This document shows positions 19,981-28,531 of a stretch of DNA of 64,000 nt, one piece after another (position 1 is the first letter of the stretch; every line of letters begins with the position of its first letter). The notes beneath the pieces were generated by a model. It was not told where the DNA came from. It worked only from the letters and a program-made list of their open reading frames with translations, and did not search any database. A program made the position numbers and the translations under genes. The DNA is from Exiguobacterium flavidum (GTDB lineage: Bacteria > Bacillota > Bacilli > Exiguobacteriales > Exiguobacteriaceae). Location of the stretch: the NCBI RefSeq assembly GCF_003344535.1, contig NZ_QPKS01000002.1, positions 124,001-188,000 of the forward strand, read 5' to 3'.

Positions 19981-20589
19981 ATGCGGATCGGAATCACGAA
20001 AGGCCGGCTCGCGAAGTCGACCGAACGCTATCTGAAACAGGCGGGAATCGAGACGTGGGGAGAAATCGAACGTGAACTGATCGTCGAACGCGGCGGTCAT
20101 GAGTTCGTCTTCATGAAAGGATCCGACCTGATCCCTTACGTGGCGCAAGGTGTCCTTGACGTCGCGATCACGGGGAGTGACATTCTGCTCGAATCGGACC
20201 AGGAACTGTCGGAACTCGCGGAACTGCCGTTCGGGCAGTGCCGGATGTCGGTTTGCGCGAAGCAGCCGCTTCAATACGAAGGCGGACGGCGTGTCCGGAT
20301 CGCGACGAAGTATCCGCAGATCGCACGCCGCTACTTCAGCGAACTCGGCCTCGACGTCGACATCGTCCCGTTGAACGGTTCGGTCGAACTCGCCCCGATC
20401 CTCGGCCTTGCCGACGCAATCGTCGATATCGTCGAGACGGGGGAGACGCTCCGGGCGAACGGGTTGAATGAATACGAGAAAATCATCGATATCAGCGCCC
20501 GCTTCTTTACGAGCGAATGGACGCTGAAACGCAAGCGCGTCGAAGTGATCGCGCTGCTTGAGCAACTGACGGAAGAGGTGACGCCGTGA
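19981..20589 (+). CDS. hisG: ATP phosphoribosyltransferase catalytic subunit, short form
   Basis: Condenses ATP with PRPP. 202 residues, the short HisG type that lacks the C-terminal regulatory domain and depends on HisZ. MRIGITKGRLAKST at the N-terminus and the PRPP-binding loop ADAIVDIVETGETLRANGL (~residue 143) are characteristic. The ATG directly follows the hisZ stop, so the two subunits are probably made in equal amounts. Confidence 0.95.
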   Translation: MRIGITKGRLAKSTERYLKQAGIETWGEIERELIVERGGHEFVFMKGSDLIPYVAQGVLDVAITGSDILLESDQELSELAELPFGQCRMSVCAKQPLQYEGGRRVRIATKYPQIARRYFSELGLDVDIVPLNGSVELAPILGLADAIVDIVETGETLRANGLNEYEKIIDISARFFTSEWTLKRKRVEVIALLEQLTEEVTP

Positions 20590-21803
20590 TGGCGAAGAAA
20601 TTGAATCGGGACCGCAACACGGAAGAGGCCGTCAAGGTCATCCTCGACAACGTGGCGGAGACAGGGGACGAAGCACTCCAAACCTATACTGAGAAGTTCG
20701 ACGGGGAAAGCGTTTCGAACTTCCGGCTTGAGGCGGAACGGATCGAAGCGGCCTACGCCGCTGCGGACCCGAAGCTCGTTGAAAGCCTGAATGTGATGGC
20801 GACGCGGCTCAACGCGTGGCATGAACAGGAGCTGCCGAGCGACATCGAGCTCGTCGAGGCGAACGTGACGCGCCGTCAACGGTTCGTCCCGGTCGACTCG
20901 GTCGGCATCTATGTGCCGGGCGGCGCTGCGAGCTATCCGTCGACCGTCCTGATGAACGCGATCCCGGCCCGTGTCGCGGGCGTCAAGCGGATAGTCATGG
21001 TGACACCAATCACGGGACTGACGAAAGAAGTGTTGACGGCAGCGAAAATCGCCGGTGTCGACGAGATCTACACGGTCGGCGGGGCACAGGCAATCGCGGC
21101 GTTGACGTTCGGAACGGAAACGATTCAGCCGGTCGACCTGATCGTCGGCCCCGGCAACCGGTTCGTCGCCGAGGCGAAGCGCCAGGTCTACGGCATCGTC
21201 GGCATCGACTCCGTCGCGGGTCCGTCCGAGGTCGTCATCATCGCGGACGACTCGGCCCACCCGGACCGGATCGCGGCTGACTTGCTCGCCCAGGCCGAAC
21301 ACGACGCGGACGCCGTCTGCATCGCCTTCGTCCCGACACGTGAGATGAAGGAAGCGGTCGACGCGGAACTCGAGCGGCGCCTGTCACAGTTGCCGCGCGA
21401 GGAGATCGCGCGCGCCGCGATGAAGAACGGCGGGGTCATCGTCCTGCCGCTCTCAGAAGCGGTCAATCAGGCGAACCGGCTCGCGCCGGAGCATCTCGAG
21501 CTCGCCGTCCGCGACCCGCTCGAACTCGCGAAATCGATCCGCCATGCCGGGATGATCTTCCTCGGCCATGAGACGCCGGAGACGCTCGGCGATTACGTCG
21601 CCGGAACGAACCACGTCCTGCCGACGTCAGGGACGGCGCGCTTCGCGTCTGGTCTCTCGGCACGGACGTTCCTGCGCAGCCAGACGATGCTCGAGGCAAA
21701 CGCGGCGGGACTTGCTGAACTCGCGGAAGCGGCGAAGACGGTCGCCCGCGTCGAAGGACTTGAAGCACACGCACAAGCGATAGAAGTGAGGGAATCCTTA
21801 TGA
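20589..21803 (+). CDS. hisD: Histidinol dehydrogenase
   Basis: Oxidises histidinol to histidine in two NAD-dependent steps, Zn enzyme. 404 residues, about 20 shorter than Bacillus HisD at the N-terminus. Motifs: VDSVGIYVPGG (~105), VGGAQAIAALTFGT (~165), GPGN, the DSVAGPSEV block, zinc and catalytic residues in DLLAQAEHD (~235), and APEHLEL (~300). The ATG at 20589 has GAGGTG eight bases upstream; a GTG at 20586 is possible. Its ATG overlaps the hisG stop by one base. Confidence 0.94.
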   Translation: MAKKLNRDRNTEEAVKVILDNVAETGDEALQTYTEKFDGESVSNFRLEAERIEAAYAAADPKLVESLNVMATRLNAWHEQELPSDIELVEANVTRRQRFVPVDSVGIYVPGGAASYPSTVLMNAIPARVAGVKRIVMVTPITGLTKEVLTAAKIAGVDEIYTVGGAQAIAALTFGTETIQPVDLIVGPGNRFVAEAKRQVYGIVGIDSVAGPSEVVIIADDSAHPDRIAADLLAQAEHDADAVCIAFVPTREMKEAVDAELERRLSQLPREEIARAAMKNGGVIVLPLSEAVNQANRLAPEHLELAVRDPLELAKSIRHAGMIFLGHETPETLGDYVAGTNHVLPTSGTARFASGLSARTFLRSQTMLEANAAGLAELAEAAKTVARVEGLEAHAQAIEVRESL

Positions 21804-22771
21804 GACTGCACCAGAATGAACGATTCACACCACATAGCAAACTCGGCCTCGAGAAGGTGAAAGGGCTGATTGACGCGTTCGAGCTGTCCCACTATCCGGA
21901 ACAGGCGATCGAGGACCTGAAGGAATCCTACGCGCGGTATGCCGGCGTCAAGCCGTCCGAGCTCCTCGTCGGCAACGGATCGGACGAGCTGATCGGCTAT
22001 CTCTGCTCGCGATACGGCGGGCCGGACGCTCCGGTCGTAGCGCCGATGCCGGACTTCACGATGTACCGGTTCTACGCGGACCGGGCACGGGCGCCGTTCA
22101 TCCAGGTTCCGCTGACTGAAGGAATGGAGCTCGACGTCGAAGGGTTGATCGAAGCGCCGGGGAACATCATCTTCTTCAGCCACCCGCACAATCCGTCCGG
22201 TCTGCTCCGGACGGAGAGCGACGTTCGCCGTCTGCTCGATTCCGGCAAATACGTCGTCATCGACGAGGCATACATCGACTTCGCACTCGAACACTCGATG
22301 ATCCACCTGCTCAAGGAATATCCGAAGGCGATCATCTTGCGGACGCTGTCGAAGGCGTTCGGCCTTGCCTCGCTGCGGCTTGGTCTGTTGATCGCGAGCG
22401 AAGACATCATCCGGGAAGTGTCGGAAGTCAAATCGCCGTACAACGTCTCCGAGCTGTCGGCTGCGGTCGGCGTCGCGATGATGGAAGAAGCAGAGCTTGA
22501 CCAGGTCATCGATGAGACGCGGGCAAGCCGGCGCGTCATCGAACAGCTCGTCGCACCGCTCGGCAAGACCTATCCGAGCGCGGCGAACTTCGTCTATGTC
22601 GAGTATGCCGAGCCGGAACGCTTCAAGGCACGCTGCGAGCAGGCGGGCATCCAGGTGAGAGCGTTCGACGGTGCCTTCCGGGTCAGCTGCGGCTCGAACG
22701 AAGCGATGGAGATATTAGCAAAATGTGTAGAGGAGGAGCTTAGATGCGACGCGGAACAAGCGAACGGTTAA
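21800..22771 (+). CDS. hisC: Histidinol-phosphate aminotransferase, short form
   Basis: PLP enzyme converting imidazole-acetol phosphate to histidinol phosphate. 323 residues against ~360 in Bacillus; the first ~28 residues of the usual N-terminus are missing and the protein begins near the conserved Asn-Glu-Asn-Pro region (here LHQNERF). GNGSDELI (~55), FSHPHNPSG (~130), DEAYIDF and the PLP-lysine motif RTLSKAFGLASLRLG (~180) are intact. Overlaps hisD by four bases and hisB by 28. Confidence 0.92.
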   Translation: MRLHQNERFTPHSKLGLEKVKGLIDAFELSHYPEQAIEDLKESYARYAGVKPSELLVGNGSDELIGYLCSRYGGPDAPVVAPMPDFTMYRFYADRARAPFIQVPLTEGMELDVEGLIEAPGNIIFFSHPHNPSGLLRTESDVRRLLDSGKYVVIDEAYIDFALEHSMIHLLKEYPKAIILRTLSKAFGLASLRLGLLIASEDIIREVSEVKSPYNVSELSAAVGVAMMEEAELDQVIDETRASRRVIEQLVAPLGKTYPSAANFVYVEYAEPERFKARCEQAGIQVRAFDGAFRVSCGSNEAMEILAKCVEEELRCDAEQANG

Positions 22772-23325
22772 GTAACGAGACGGAGATCACGGTACAGGTC
22801 GACCTCGACGGCGGGAACGTCAAAATCGAGACGGGCGTCGGCTTTTTCGACCACATGCTGACGCTGTTCGCCTTCCAGGCGCGGATCGGCCTTGAGATCA
22901 AGGCGAAGGGCGACCTCTGGATCGACGCGCACCATACTGTCGAGGACACGGCGATCGGTCTCGGCATCGCCTTGACAGAGGCGCTCGGTGCGAAGGCAGG
23001 GATCGAGCGGTACGGCGAGGCGCGTGTACCGATGGACGAGACGCTCGCTTCGGTCGTACTCGACTTCAGTGGACGCCCGTTCACCGTCTTCAAGGCGGAC
23101 TTCAAAAATCCGAAGCTCGGTGATTTCGATACGGAGCTCGCGGAAGAGTTCTTCCAGGGGCTCTCACGGAGTGCCCGGATGACGATCCACGCCGAGGTGA
23201 TGTACGGGTCGAACACCCACCACATGATCGAAGGACTGTTCAAGGCGCTCGGACGAGCCGTCCGCCAGGCAGTCGCCGTGACCGGCCAAGGCGTCCCGTC
23301 GACGAAGGGACTGATCGACGGATGA
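22744..23325 (+). CDS. hisB: Imidazoleglycerol-phosphate dehydratase
   Basis: Mn-dependent dehydratase; 193 residues, single-function form without the phosphatase domain of enterobacterial HisB. Duplicated metal-binding motifs are clear: GFFDHMLTLFAFQ (~33), DAHHTVEDTAIGLG (~60) and the second-half NTHHMIEGLFKALGRA (~160). The ATG lies inside hisC with GAGGAGG close upstream; the overlap of 28 bases is unusually long within this operon. Confidence 0.96.
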   Translation: MRRGTSERLSNETEITVQVDLDGGNVKIETGVGFFDHMLTLFAFQARIGLEIKAKGDLWIDAHHTVEDTAIGLGIALTEALGAKAGIERYGEARVPMDETLASVVLDFSGRPFTVFKADFKNPKLGDFDTELAEEFFQGLSRSARMTIHAEVMYGSNTHHMIEGLFKALGRAVRQAVAVTGQGVPSTKGLIDG

Positions 23326-23885
23326 TCGCAATCGTGGATTACGGTGTCGGGAACATCGCGAACATCGAACGGGCGCTGAAACAGGTCGGGGAGGCCGTCA
23401 TCGTCACGAGCGACCGCGAACTGCTCGAGCAGGCGGAAGCGCTCGTCCTGCCGGGCGTCGGAGCATATCGCCCGGCGATGGCGAGGCTAGAGGAGACGGG
23501 GCTCGTCGACTTCCTGAAGGAGCAGGCGAAGAAGAAGCCGTTCCTCGGGATCTGCCTCGGCATGCAGCTCCTGTTCGAATCGAGCGCGGAGGATGGCCGG
23601 ACGGAAGGGCTCGGCATCCTGCCCGGGACGGTCGAGAAGCTGCCGGAGACGGTCCGGCTGCCGCACATGGGCTGGCACAAGCTGAAACAGCATCAGGAAG
23701 CCGTCTATTTCGTCCATTCGTACGGAGCAGTCTGTCCGGAAGAGATCATCGTCGACGCGGTCGACTACGGCCGGACGGTTCCGGCAATCGTCCGAAAGGG
23801 GACGGTGACGGGGATGCAGTTCCACCCCGAGAAGAGCGGAGAAGCAGGGCTTGAACTACTTAGAGAATGGAGGGCGAACACATGA
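23322..23885 (+). CDS. hisH: Imidazole glycerol phosphate synthase, glutamine amidotransferase subunit
   Basis: Supplies ammonia to HisF. 187 residues. Class I amidotransferase: N-terminal IVDYGVGNIANIERAL, the nucleophile cysteine in GICLGMQLLFE (~residue 76) and the His-Glu pair in MQFHPEKSG near the C-terminus. ATGA overlap with hisB. Confidence 0.96.
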   Translation: MIAIVDYGVGNIANIERALKQVGEAVIVTSDRELLEQAEALVLPGVGAYRPAMARLEETGLVDFLKEQAKKKPFLGICLGMQLLFESSAEDGRTEGLGILPGTVEKLPETVRLPHMGWHKLKQHQEAVYFVHSYGAVCPEEIIVDAVDYGRTVPAIVRKGTVTGMQFHPEKSGEAGLELLREWRANT

Positions 23886-24586
23886 TACTTTATCCGGCAA
23901 TCGATTTGATGAGCGGGCAGGCGGTCCGCCTGAAGCAAGGGGACTTCGAGCAGCGGACGCTGTTCGGGGATGCGTTGACGATCGCGCGTCGCTTCAAGGA
24001 GGAAGGGGCGACAGCGATCCACCTGATCGACCTCGACGGCGCGAAGGAGGGCGAACCGCGACACCTCGACGTCATCGCCGAGATCAAACGTGAGACCGGG
24101 CTGTTCGTCGAGGCGGGCGGCGGCATGCGAAACATCGGGACGGTCAAGGCGTATCTCGACGCCGGCATCGACCGTGTCCTGATCGGAACGGTCGCGCTCG
24201 AGGACGAGGCGCTGCTCGAAGAGATGATCGGGCTTGCGGGCGATAAGCTCGGCGTCGCGCTCGACGCGCAAAACGGCATCGTCAAGACACGCGGCTGGCT
24301 CGAGGAGAGCAAATGGACGCTCGAGGCGGCGATCGAGCATTTGATCGGCAAAGGGGTCAAGACGTTCCTCTACACCGACATCTCGCGCGACGGGATGATG
24401 CAGGGACCGGACGTCGACGGACTTGACCGCTTGAAGCGGGAAGGCATCGAGCTGATCGCCTCAGGCGGCGTGACGACGCTCGAGGACATCGCACGCCTCA
24501 AGCAGATCGGGATGGACGGGGCGGTCGTCGGCCGTGCCTTCCTCGACGGCTCGCTCTCCTTGAAGGAGGCGCTTCGCCTATGTTGA
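23882..24586 (+). CDS. hisA: 1-(5-phosphoribosyl)-5-amino-imidazole-4-carboxamide (ProFAR) isomerase
   Basis: TIM-barrel isomerase of histidine synthesis. 234 residues. Duplicated half-barrel phosphate motifs are visible: [14 protein letters not shown] with the catalytic Asp (residue 8), GGGMRNIG (~80), [18 protein letters not shown] with the second Asp (~165) and [10 protein letters not shown] (~198). The ATG at 23882 has GGAGGGC seven bases upstream and overlaps the hisH stop; an ATG at 23867 precedes the ribosome site. Confidence 0.95.
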   Translation: MILYPAIDLMSGQAVRLKQGDFEQRTLFGDALTIARRFKEEGATAIHLIDLDGAKEGEPRHLDVIAEIKRETGLFVEAGGGMRNIGTVKAYLDAGIDRVLIGTVALEDEALLEEMIGLAGDKLGVALDAQNGIVKTRGWLEESKWTLEAAIEHLIGKGVKTFLYTDISRDGMMQGPDVDGLDRLKREGIELIASGGVTTLEDIARLKQIGMDGAVVGRAFLDGSLSLKEALRLC

Positions 24587-25332
24587 TGAAACGGATCATC
24601 CCGTGCCTCGACGTCAAGGAAGGCCGCGTCGTCAAAGGGGTCAAGTTCCAGAATCTGCGCGACCTCGGCGACCCGGTCGCCGTCGCGAAGCACTACTATG
24701 AACAGGGGGCGGACGAACTCGTCCTGCTCGATATCTCGGCGACCCAGGAAGGGCGCGACACGATGCTCGACATCGTCGAACGGGTGGCGGAGGTCATCTA
24801 CATGCCGTTCACGGTCGGCGGCGGGATCAAGACGGTCGAGGACGCGAAGCGGCTGATCCGGGCCGGAGCGGACAAGGTGTCGCTCAATTCGTCCGCCCTC
24901 AAGGATCCGAACATCATCCGTGAGGTCAGCCAGATGTTCGGTGTCCAGGCGACGGTCGTCGCAATCGACGCGAAGCGGACCGGAGATGGATGGGGCGTCT
25001 TCTCGCACGGCGGGACAGTTCCTGTCGGACGGGACGCGATCGAATGGGCGAAGGAGGCCGTCGCGCTCGGCGCGGGCGAACTGCTCGTCACGTCGATGGA
25101 CGCGGACGGGACGAAGGACGGATATGACCTCGACCTGATCAGGGCGCTCCGCAAGGAAGTCAACGTGCCGGTCATCGCCTCCGGCGGCGTCGGAACGCTC
25201 GAACACTTGGCAGAAGGACTTGAGGCAGGGGCGGATGCCGCGCTCGCTGCATCGATCTTCCACGAGGCGACGTACACGATGCCCGAGACGAAGGCATATT
25301 TGAAGGAGAGAGGAGTCGAGGTCCGGTGCTGA
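24580..25332 (+). CDS. hisF: Imidazole glycerol phosphate synthase, cyclase subunit
   Basis: Partner of HisH; closes the imidazole ring and releases AICAR. 250 residues, TIM barrel. [22 protein letters not shown] with the catalytic Asp (~11), GGGIKTVED (~80), the second catalytic Asp in [14 protein letters not shown] (~170) and [10 protein letters not shown] are conserved. AAGGAGG sits ten bases before the ATG at 24580, which overlaps the hisA stop by seven bases. Confidence 0.96.
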   Translation: MLMKRIIPCLDVKEGRVVKGVKFQNLRDLGDPVAVAKHYYEQGADELVLLDISATQEGRDTMLDIVERVAEVIYMPFTVGGGIKTVEDAKRLIRAGADKVSLNSSALKDPNIIREVSQMFGVQATVVAIDAKRTGDGWGVFSHGGTVPVGRDAIEWAKEAVALGAGELLVTSMDADGTKDGYDLDLIRALRKEVNVPVIASGGVGTLEHLAEGLEAGADAALAASIFHEATYTMPETKAYLKERGVEVRC

Positions 25333-25646
25333 ACTTCGAAAAAGGACTTGTCGCAGCCGTCATCGTCGACGACGCGACGGGTGACGTCCTCATGCTCGGC
25401 TACATGAACCAGGAAGCATACGACAAGACGCTCGCGACCGGACTCGTCACGTTCTTCTCCCGGACGAAGGACCGTCTCTGGACGAAGGGCGAGACGAGCG
25501 GACACACGCTCGAGCTGCGCCGCATGTGGATCGATTGTGATCAGGACAGCCTGTTGATCCGCGTCAAAGCGAACGGTCCGACGTGTCACACTGGCAATAC
25601 AAGCTGTTTCTACACGGAGGTGGATATCGATGCTGCACGAACTTGA
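25326..25646 (+). CDS. hisI: Phosphoribosyl-AMP cyclohydrolase, stand-alone
   Basis: Opens the purine ring of phosphoribosyl-AMP; Zn/Mg enzyme. 106 residues. Zinc and active-site motifs [41 protein letters not shown] are intact (Cys, Asp and His residues). Starts with GTG inside the end of hisF. In B. subtilis this domain is fused to HisE; here they are separate genes overlapping by 17 bases. Confidence 0.94.
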   Translation: MLNFEKGLVAAVIVDDATGDVLMLGYMNQEAYDKTLATGLVTFFSRTKDRLWTKGETSGHTLELRRMWIDCDQDSLLIRVKANGPTCHTGNTSCFYTEVDIDAART

Positions 25647-25932
25647 GAAGACGGTCAAAGAAAAAGCGGCTGCCGGTGAGGAGTCGTCCTACACGAACTA
25701 CCTGCTGAAATCAGGCAGGGAGAAGATCGCGAAGAAGTTCGGAGAGGAGGCGTTCGAGGTCGTCCTCGCGTCGGACGATACGCTTGCGGAGGAGACGGCC
25801 GACCTGCTCTATCACTTGACGGTCCTCCTGCATGAGCGCGGCGTGTCATATGACGATGTCGGGCGAATTCTCGAGGAACGCCACGGTAAGGCCTCCTCGT
25901 TCAAGGACCGCCCGGATGTCGAGAAGTGGTGA
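25630..25932 (+). CDS. hisE: Phosphoribosyl-ATP pyrophosphatase
   Basis: Hydrolyses phosphoribosyl-ATP to phosphoribosyl-AMP, the second pathway step. 100 residues, all-alpha MazG-like fold with SYTNYLLKSGREKIAKKFGEEAFEVVLA and EETADLLYHLTVLL carrying the Mg-binding glutamates and aspartate. The ATG lies within hisI with GGAGGTGG upstream. Last gene of the operon; a terminator follows after five bases. Confidence 0.95.
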   Translation: MLHELEKTVKEKAAAGEESSYTNYLLKSGREKIAKKFGEEAFEVVLASDDTLAEETADLLYHLTVLLHERGVSYDDVGRILEERHGKASSFKDRPDVEKW

Positions 25933-25937
25933 AATTG

Positions 25938-25963
25938 CCCTGTGCTCCTTGCGCAGGGTTTTT
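25938..25963 (+). terminator. Terminator of the his operon
   Basis: CCCTGTGC (25938-25945) and GCGCAGGG (25951-25958) form an eight-pair stem with a five-base loop, then five T residues. Confidence 0.9.
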
Positions 25964-25977
25964 GTGTACAGAAAAAC

Positions 25978-26014
25978 GGGAATATTTCACATGACAGTTT
26001 GTCAGAATATTCCC
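25978..26014. repeat. Nested 37-bp inverted repeat upstream of hlyIII-like gene
   Basis: GGGAATATT (25978-25986) mirrors AATATTCCC (26006-26014), and inside it TGACA (25992-25996) mirrors TGTCA (26000-26004). It is AT-rich, has no T-run and lies between the his terminator and a TATAAT (26040-26045) before the next gene. An operator or cruciform is possible; function unknown. Confidence 0.55.
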
Positions 26015-26086
26015 ATCGCCTTTTTCAGGGGAAGAGGCGTATAATCATTTAGGTAGCATGTCTTTGAGAAGAAAGATGGTGAAACC

Positions 26087-26797
26087 ATGGCAAATCAAAC
26101 ACTTAAAGAAAGCGTGAAAGAACACGCGAAAGAAACGCTGGATGAACTACTCGCCAAGGGCGATACATTGAAGGAAGAGATCGCGAGCGCGATCACGCAC
26201 GGACTCGGGCTGATCTTCAGCATCACGGCGCTCGTCCTGCTCGTCGTCGCGGCGGTCGATTCCGGCAGCGCCTGGAACGTCACGGCCGTCAGCATCTTCG
26301 GAGCGACGATGATCCTGCTCTACCTGTTCTCGACGCTGATGCATTCGCTCATGTTCACACCGGCGAAACGCGTGCTCCAAATTCTTGACCACGCGGGTAT
26401 CTACTTACTCATCGCAGGAAGCTATACGCCGTTCGCTCTCGTCACTTTGCGCGGACCGCTCGGCTGGACGCTGCTCGGGATCGTCTGGGGCGTCGGCATC
26501 CTCGGTATCATTTGGAAGCTGTTCTCGGCAGGCAAGTACGTCTGGATCTCGAACGTCTCGTACCTCGTGCTCGGCTGGTGTTGCTTGTTCGCGATCAAGC
26601 CGCTCTACCTCGAGCTTGGTTTGCAAGGGTTCCTTCTGTTGCTCGGCGGCGGGCTTGCCTATTCGCTCGGCGTCATCTTCTACGTCTGGGCGAAGCTGCC
26701 ATACAACCATGCGATCTGGCATCTGTTCGTCCTCGCGGGTAGCGTGCTGATTTTCCTGTCGATCTTCCTGTACGTCGCACCGAACGCGATGTCATGA
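26087..26797 (+). CDS. Hemolysin III / PAQR-family membrane protein
   Basis: 236 residues, seven predicted membrane spans from about residue 38 onward, after a charged N-terminal helix (ESVKEHAKETLDELLAKGDTLKEE). PAQR/HlyIII motifs are present: the serine-His pair in STLMHSLMF (~85), LDHAGIYLLIAGSYTPF (~103) and the C-terminal NHAIWHLFVLAGS (~208), whose Asp/His residues bind zinc in family members. The name is historical; function in Bacilli is not settled, with membrane homeostasis or hydrolase roles suggested. Overlaps the next gene by ATGA. Confidence 0.9.
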   Translation: MANQTLKESVKEHAKETLDELLAKGDTLKEEIASAITHGLGLIFSITALVLLVVAAVDSGSAWNVTAVSIFGATMILLYLFSTLMHSLMFTPAKRVLQILDHAGIYLLIAGSYTPFALVTLRGPLGWTLLGIVWGVGILGIIWKLFSAGKYVWISNVSYLVLGWCCLFAIKPLYLELGLQGFLLLLGGGLAYSLGVIFYVWAKLPYNHAIWHLFVLAGSVLIFLSIFLYVAPNAMS

Positions 26798-27468
26798 AGG
26801 AGCTTAAAATCCGGGATTGGTTGCCCTTTACGGTCTATCTGTCGCTCGGCGGATTGATTCTGCTCTACCTGCGCCTGTCCGGACGACTCGAGACGATCGA
26901 CATCCCGGCGCTGTCGGACTGGATCGCGTCGCAAGGGATACCCGGCATGTTCCTTTATGTCCTCGTCTATGCGATTCGTCCGCTCTTTTTCTTTCCGGCC
27001 AGCCTGCTGACATTGTTCGGCGGCTATACATACGGACCGTGGCTCGGGATGTTGCTCGACGTGGTAGGGGCGGGGACGGGCGGACTGCTCAGCTTCTGGA
27101 TCGCCCGGCTGCTCGGACGGCGCGGTGTCGAGAAGCTGACCGGAAACGGGCGGATGAACGACTGGGACGAGCGGATTGGACAGAACGGATTTCTGCTCGT
27201 GCTGCTCGTCCGCCTGATCCCGTTCATCCCGTTCGATGCGATCAGCTATGCGTCCGGCCTGTCGAAAATCCGCTTCAGGCAGTTCGCGGTCGCGAACTAC
27301 CTCGGGATCATCCCGGGTGCATTCGTCTACAACAACATCGGGGCAAACCTCCGGGATCCCTATTCGTGGCGTTTCGCCGTCGCGATTCTTTTGTATGTCC
27401 TGTTCTTCATCGCCGGATTCTTCGTTCAGCGAAGGGTACGGAAAAAACAAAATTCAGACCATTTGTAA
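26794..27468 (+). CDS. TVP38/TMEM64-family (VTT domain) membrane protein
   Basis: 224 residues with about six hydrophobic stretches. The VTT/DedA-like core is visible: FFFPASLLTLFGGYTYGPWLGMLLDVVGAGTGGLLSFWIARLLGR (~65-110) and VRLIPFIPFDAISYASGLSKIRFRQFAVANYLGIIPGAFVYNNIG (~147-190), with the conserved RxxPxxP and Gly-rich re-entrant loops linked to lipid scrambling or flippase activity. Basic C-terminal tail. Translationally coupled to the HlyIII-like gene, suggesting a joint membrane role. Confidence 0.9.
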   Translation: MKELKIRDWLPFTVYLSLGGLILLYLRLSGRLETIDIPALSDWIASQGIPGMFLYVLVYAIRPLFFFPASLLTLFGGYTYGPWLGMLLDVVGAGTGGLLSFWIARLLGRRGVEKLTGNGRMNDWDERIGQNGFLLVLLVRLIPFIPFDAISYASGLSKIRFRQFAVANYLGIIPGAFVYNNIGANLRDPYSWRFAVAILLYVLFFIAGFFVQRRVRKKQNSDHL

Positions 27469-27552
27469 GCGCTTTATGTCATAATATCATTGCAAGGATG
27501 TTACCGTGTGACGACACACGTCTGAAAGTCTATTTAGGGGGAGTAATGAGTG

Positions 27553-28470
27553 ATGGAACGAGTATTACGAGATGGATTTATCTTTTTATCCCAGAACAAG
27601 ACGTTGAACGGTTTGGCTAAGAAATACGGGCTGAAGTTCGGCGCATCACGTTTTGTGGCGGGGGATTCGCTGGAGGCCTCGAAGCGGGCGATACAGAAAT
27701 TGAACGCTGAAGGACTTTGCGTAACGATGGACCATCTGGGTGAGTTCATCTCGACGGTCGAAGAGGCAGAGATGATGACGCAGGAATGTATCCGTGCCGT
27801 CGAGATGATCGCGGAAGAAAAGCTGGATTCGCAGCTTTCACTCAAACTGACGTCACTCGGACTCGATATCTCGGATGAGCTGATCCGGGAGAACATGACA
27901 CGCATCGTCAAACGGGCGAACGAACTCGGCGTCTTCGTCACGATCGACATGGAGGACGTCCCGCGTTGCGAGAAGACGATCGTCCTGTTCGAGGAGTTGC
28001 GCCAGCAGTTCGACAACATTGGTACGGTCATCCAGTCGTACCTCTATCGTTCGGAGGATGACATCAAACGCGTCGGTCGCTTCAAGACGAATCTCCGGAT
28101 CGTCAAAGGGGCATACAAGGAGCCGGCGACGGTCGCCTTCCCTGAGAAAGAGGACGTCGATTATAACTACATCAAGCTCGTCAAGCTCCAGCTGTCGCTC
28201 GGCAACTATGCGGCGGTCGCGACGCATGACGACAACATGATCGAACAAGTCATCCGCTATACGGAAGAGAACGGCATCCCGCGTGACCAGTTCGAGTTCC
28301 AGATGCTCTACGGCATCCGGACGGAACGTCAGCTCGAGCTCTCGCGCCTCGGCTACAAGGTCCGCGTCTACGTCCCGTACGGCCGTGACTGGTACGGCTA
28401 CTTCATGCGCCGTCTCGCAGAACGTCCGGCGAACGTGGCATTCGTCCTTAAAGGAATGGTAAAATCTTAA
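27553..28470 (+). CDS. putB: Proline dehydrogenase (PutB/FadM type)
   Basis: FAD-dependent oxidation of proline to pyrroline-5-carboxylate. 305 residues, TIM-barrel. RFVAGDSLEASKRAIQKLNAEG, GNYAAVATHDDNMI and the C-terminal FQMLYGIRTERQLEL...VRVYVPYGRDWYGYFMRRLAERPAN block carry the substrate-binding Tyr, Arg-Arg and flavin contacts. A GTG at 27550 is an alternative start; GGGGGAG (27537-27543) serves either. The same gene lies beside fadN in B. subtilis (yusM), matching the order here. Confidence 0.93.
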   Translation: MERVLRDGFIFLSQNKTLNGLAKKYGLKFGASRFVAGDSLEASKRAIQKLNAEGLCVTMDHLGEFISTVEEAEMMTQECIRAVEMIAEEKLDSQLSLKLTSLGLDISDELIRENMTRIVKRANELGVFVTIDMEDVPRCEKTIVLFEELRQQFDNIGTVIQSYLYRSEDDIKRVGRFKTNLRIVKGAYKEPATVAFPEKEDVDYNYIKLVKLQLSLGNYAAVATHDDNMIEQVIRYTEENGIPRDQFEFQMLYGIRTERQLELSRLGYKVRVYVPYGRDWYGYFMRRLAERPANVAFVLKGMVKS

Positions 28471-28483
28471 TAGACAGTATGCG

Positions 28484-28513
28484 AACGCTCCGACGCTTGT
28501 CGGGGCGTTTTTT
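28484..28513 (+). terminator. Terminator after putB
   Basis: AACGCTCCGAC (28484-28494) pairs with GTCGGGGCGTT (28499-28509) around a four-base loop, followed by T residues. It ends two bases before the ribosome binding site of the next gene, and TGGTAAAAT (28457-28465), a possible extended -10, lies upstream of it, so a transcript of the next gene would carry this hairpin. Confidence 0.85.
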
Positions 28514-28531
28514 CGTGGAGGGATGAAGGCG

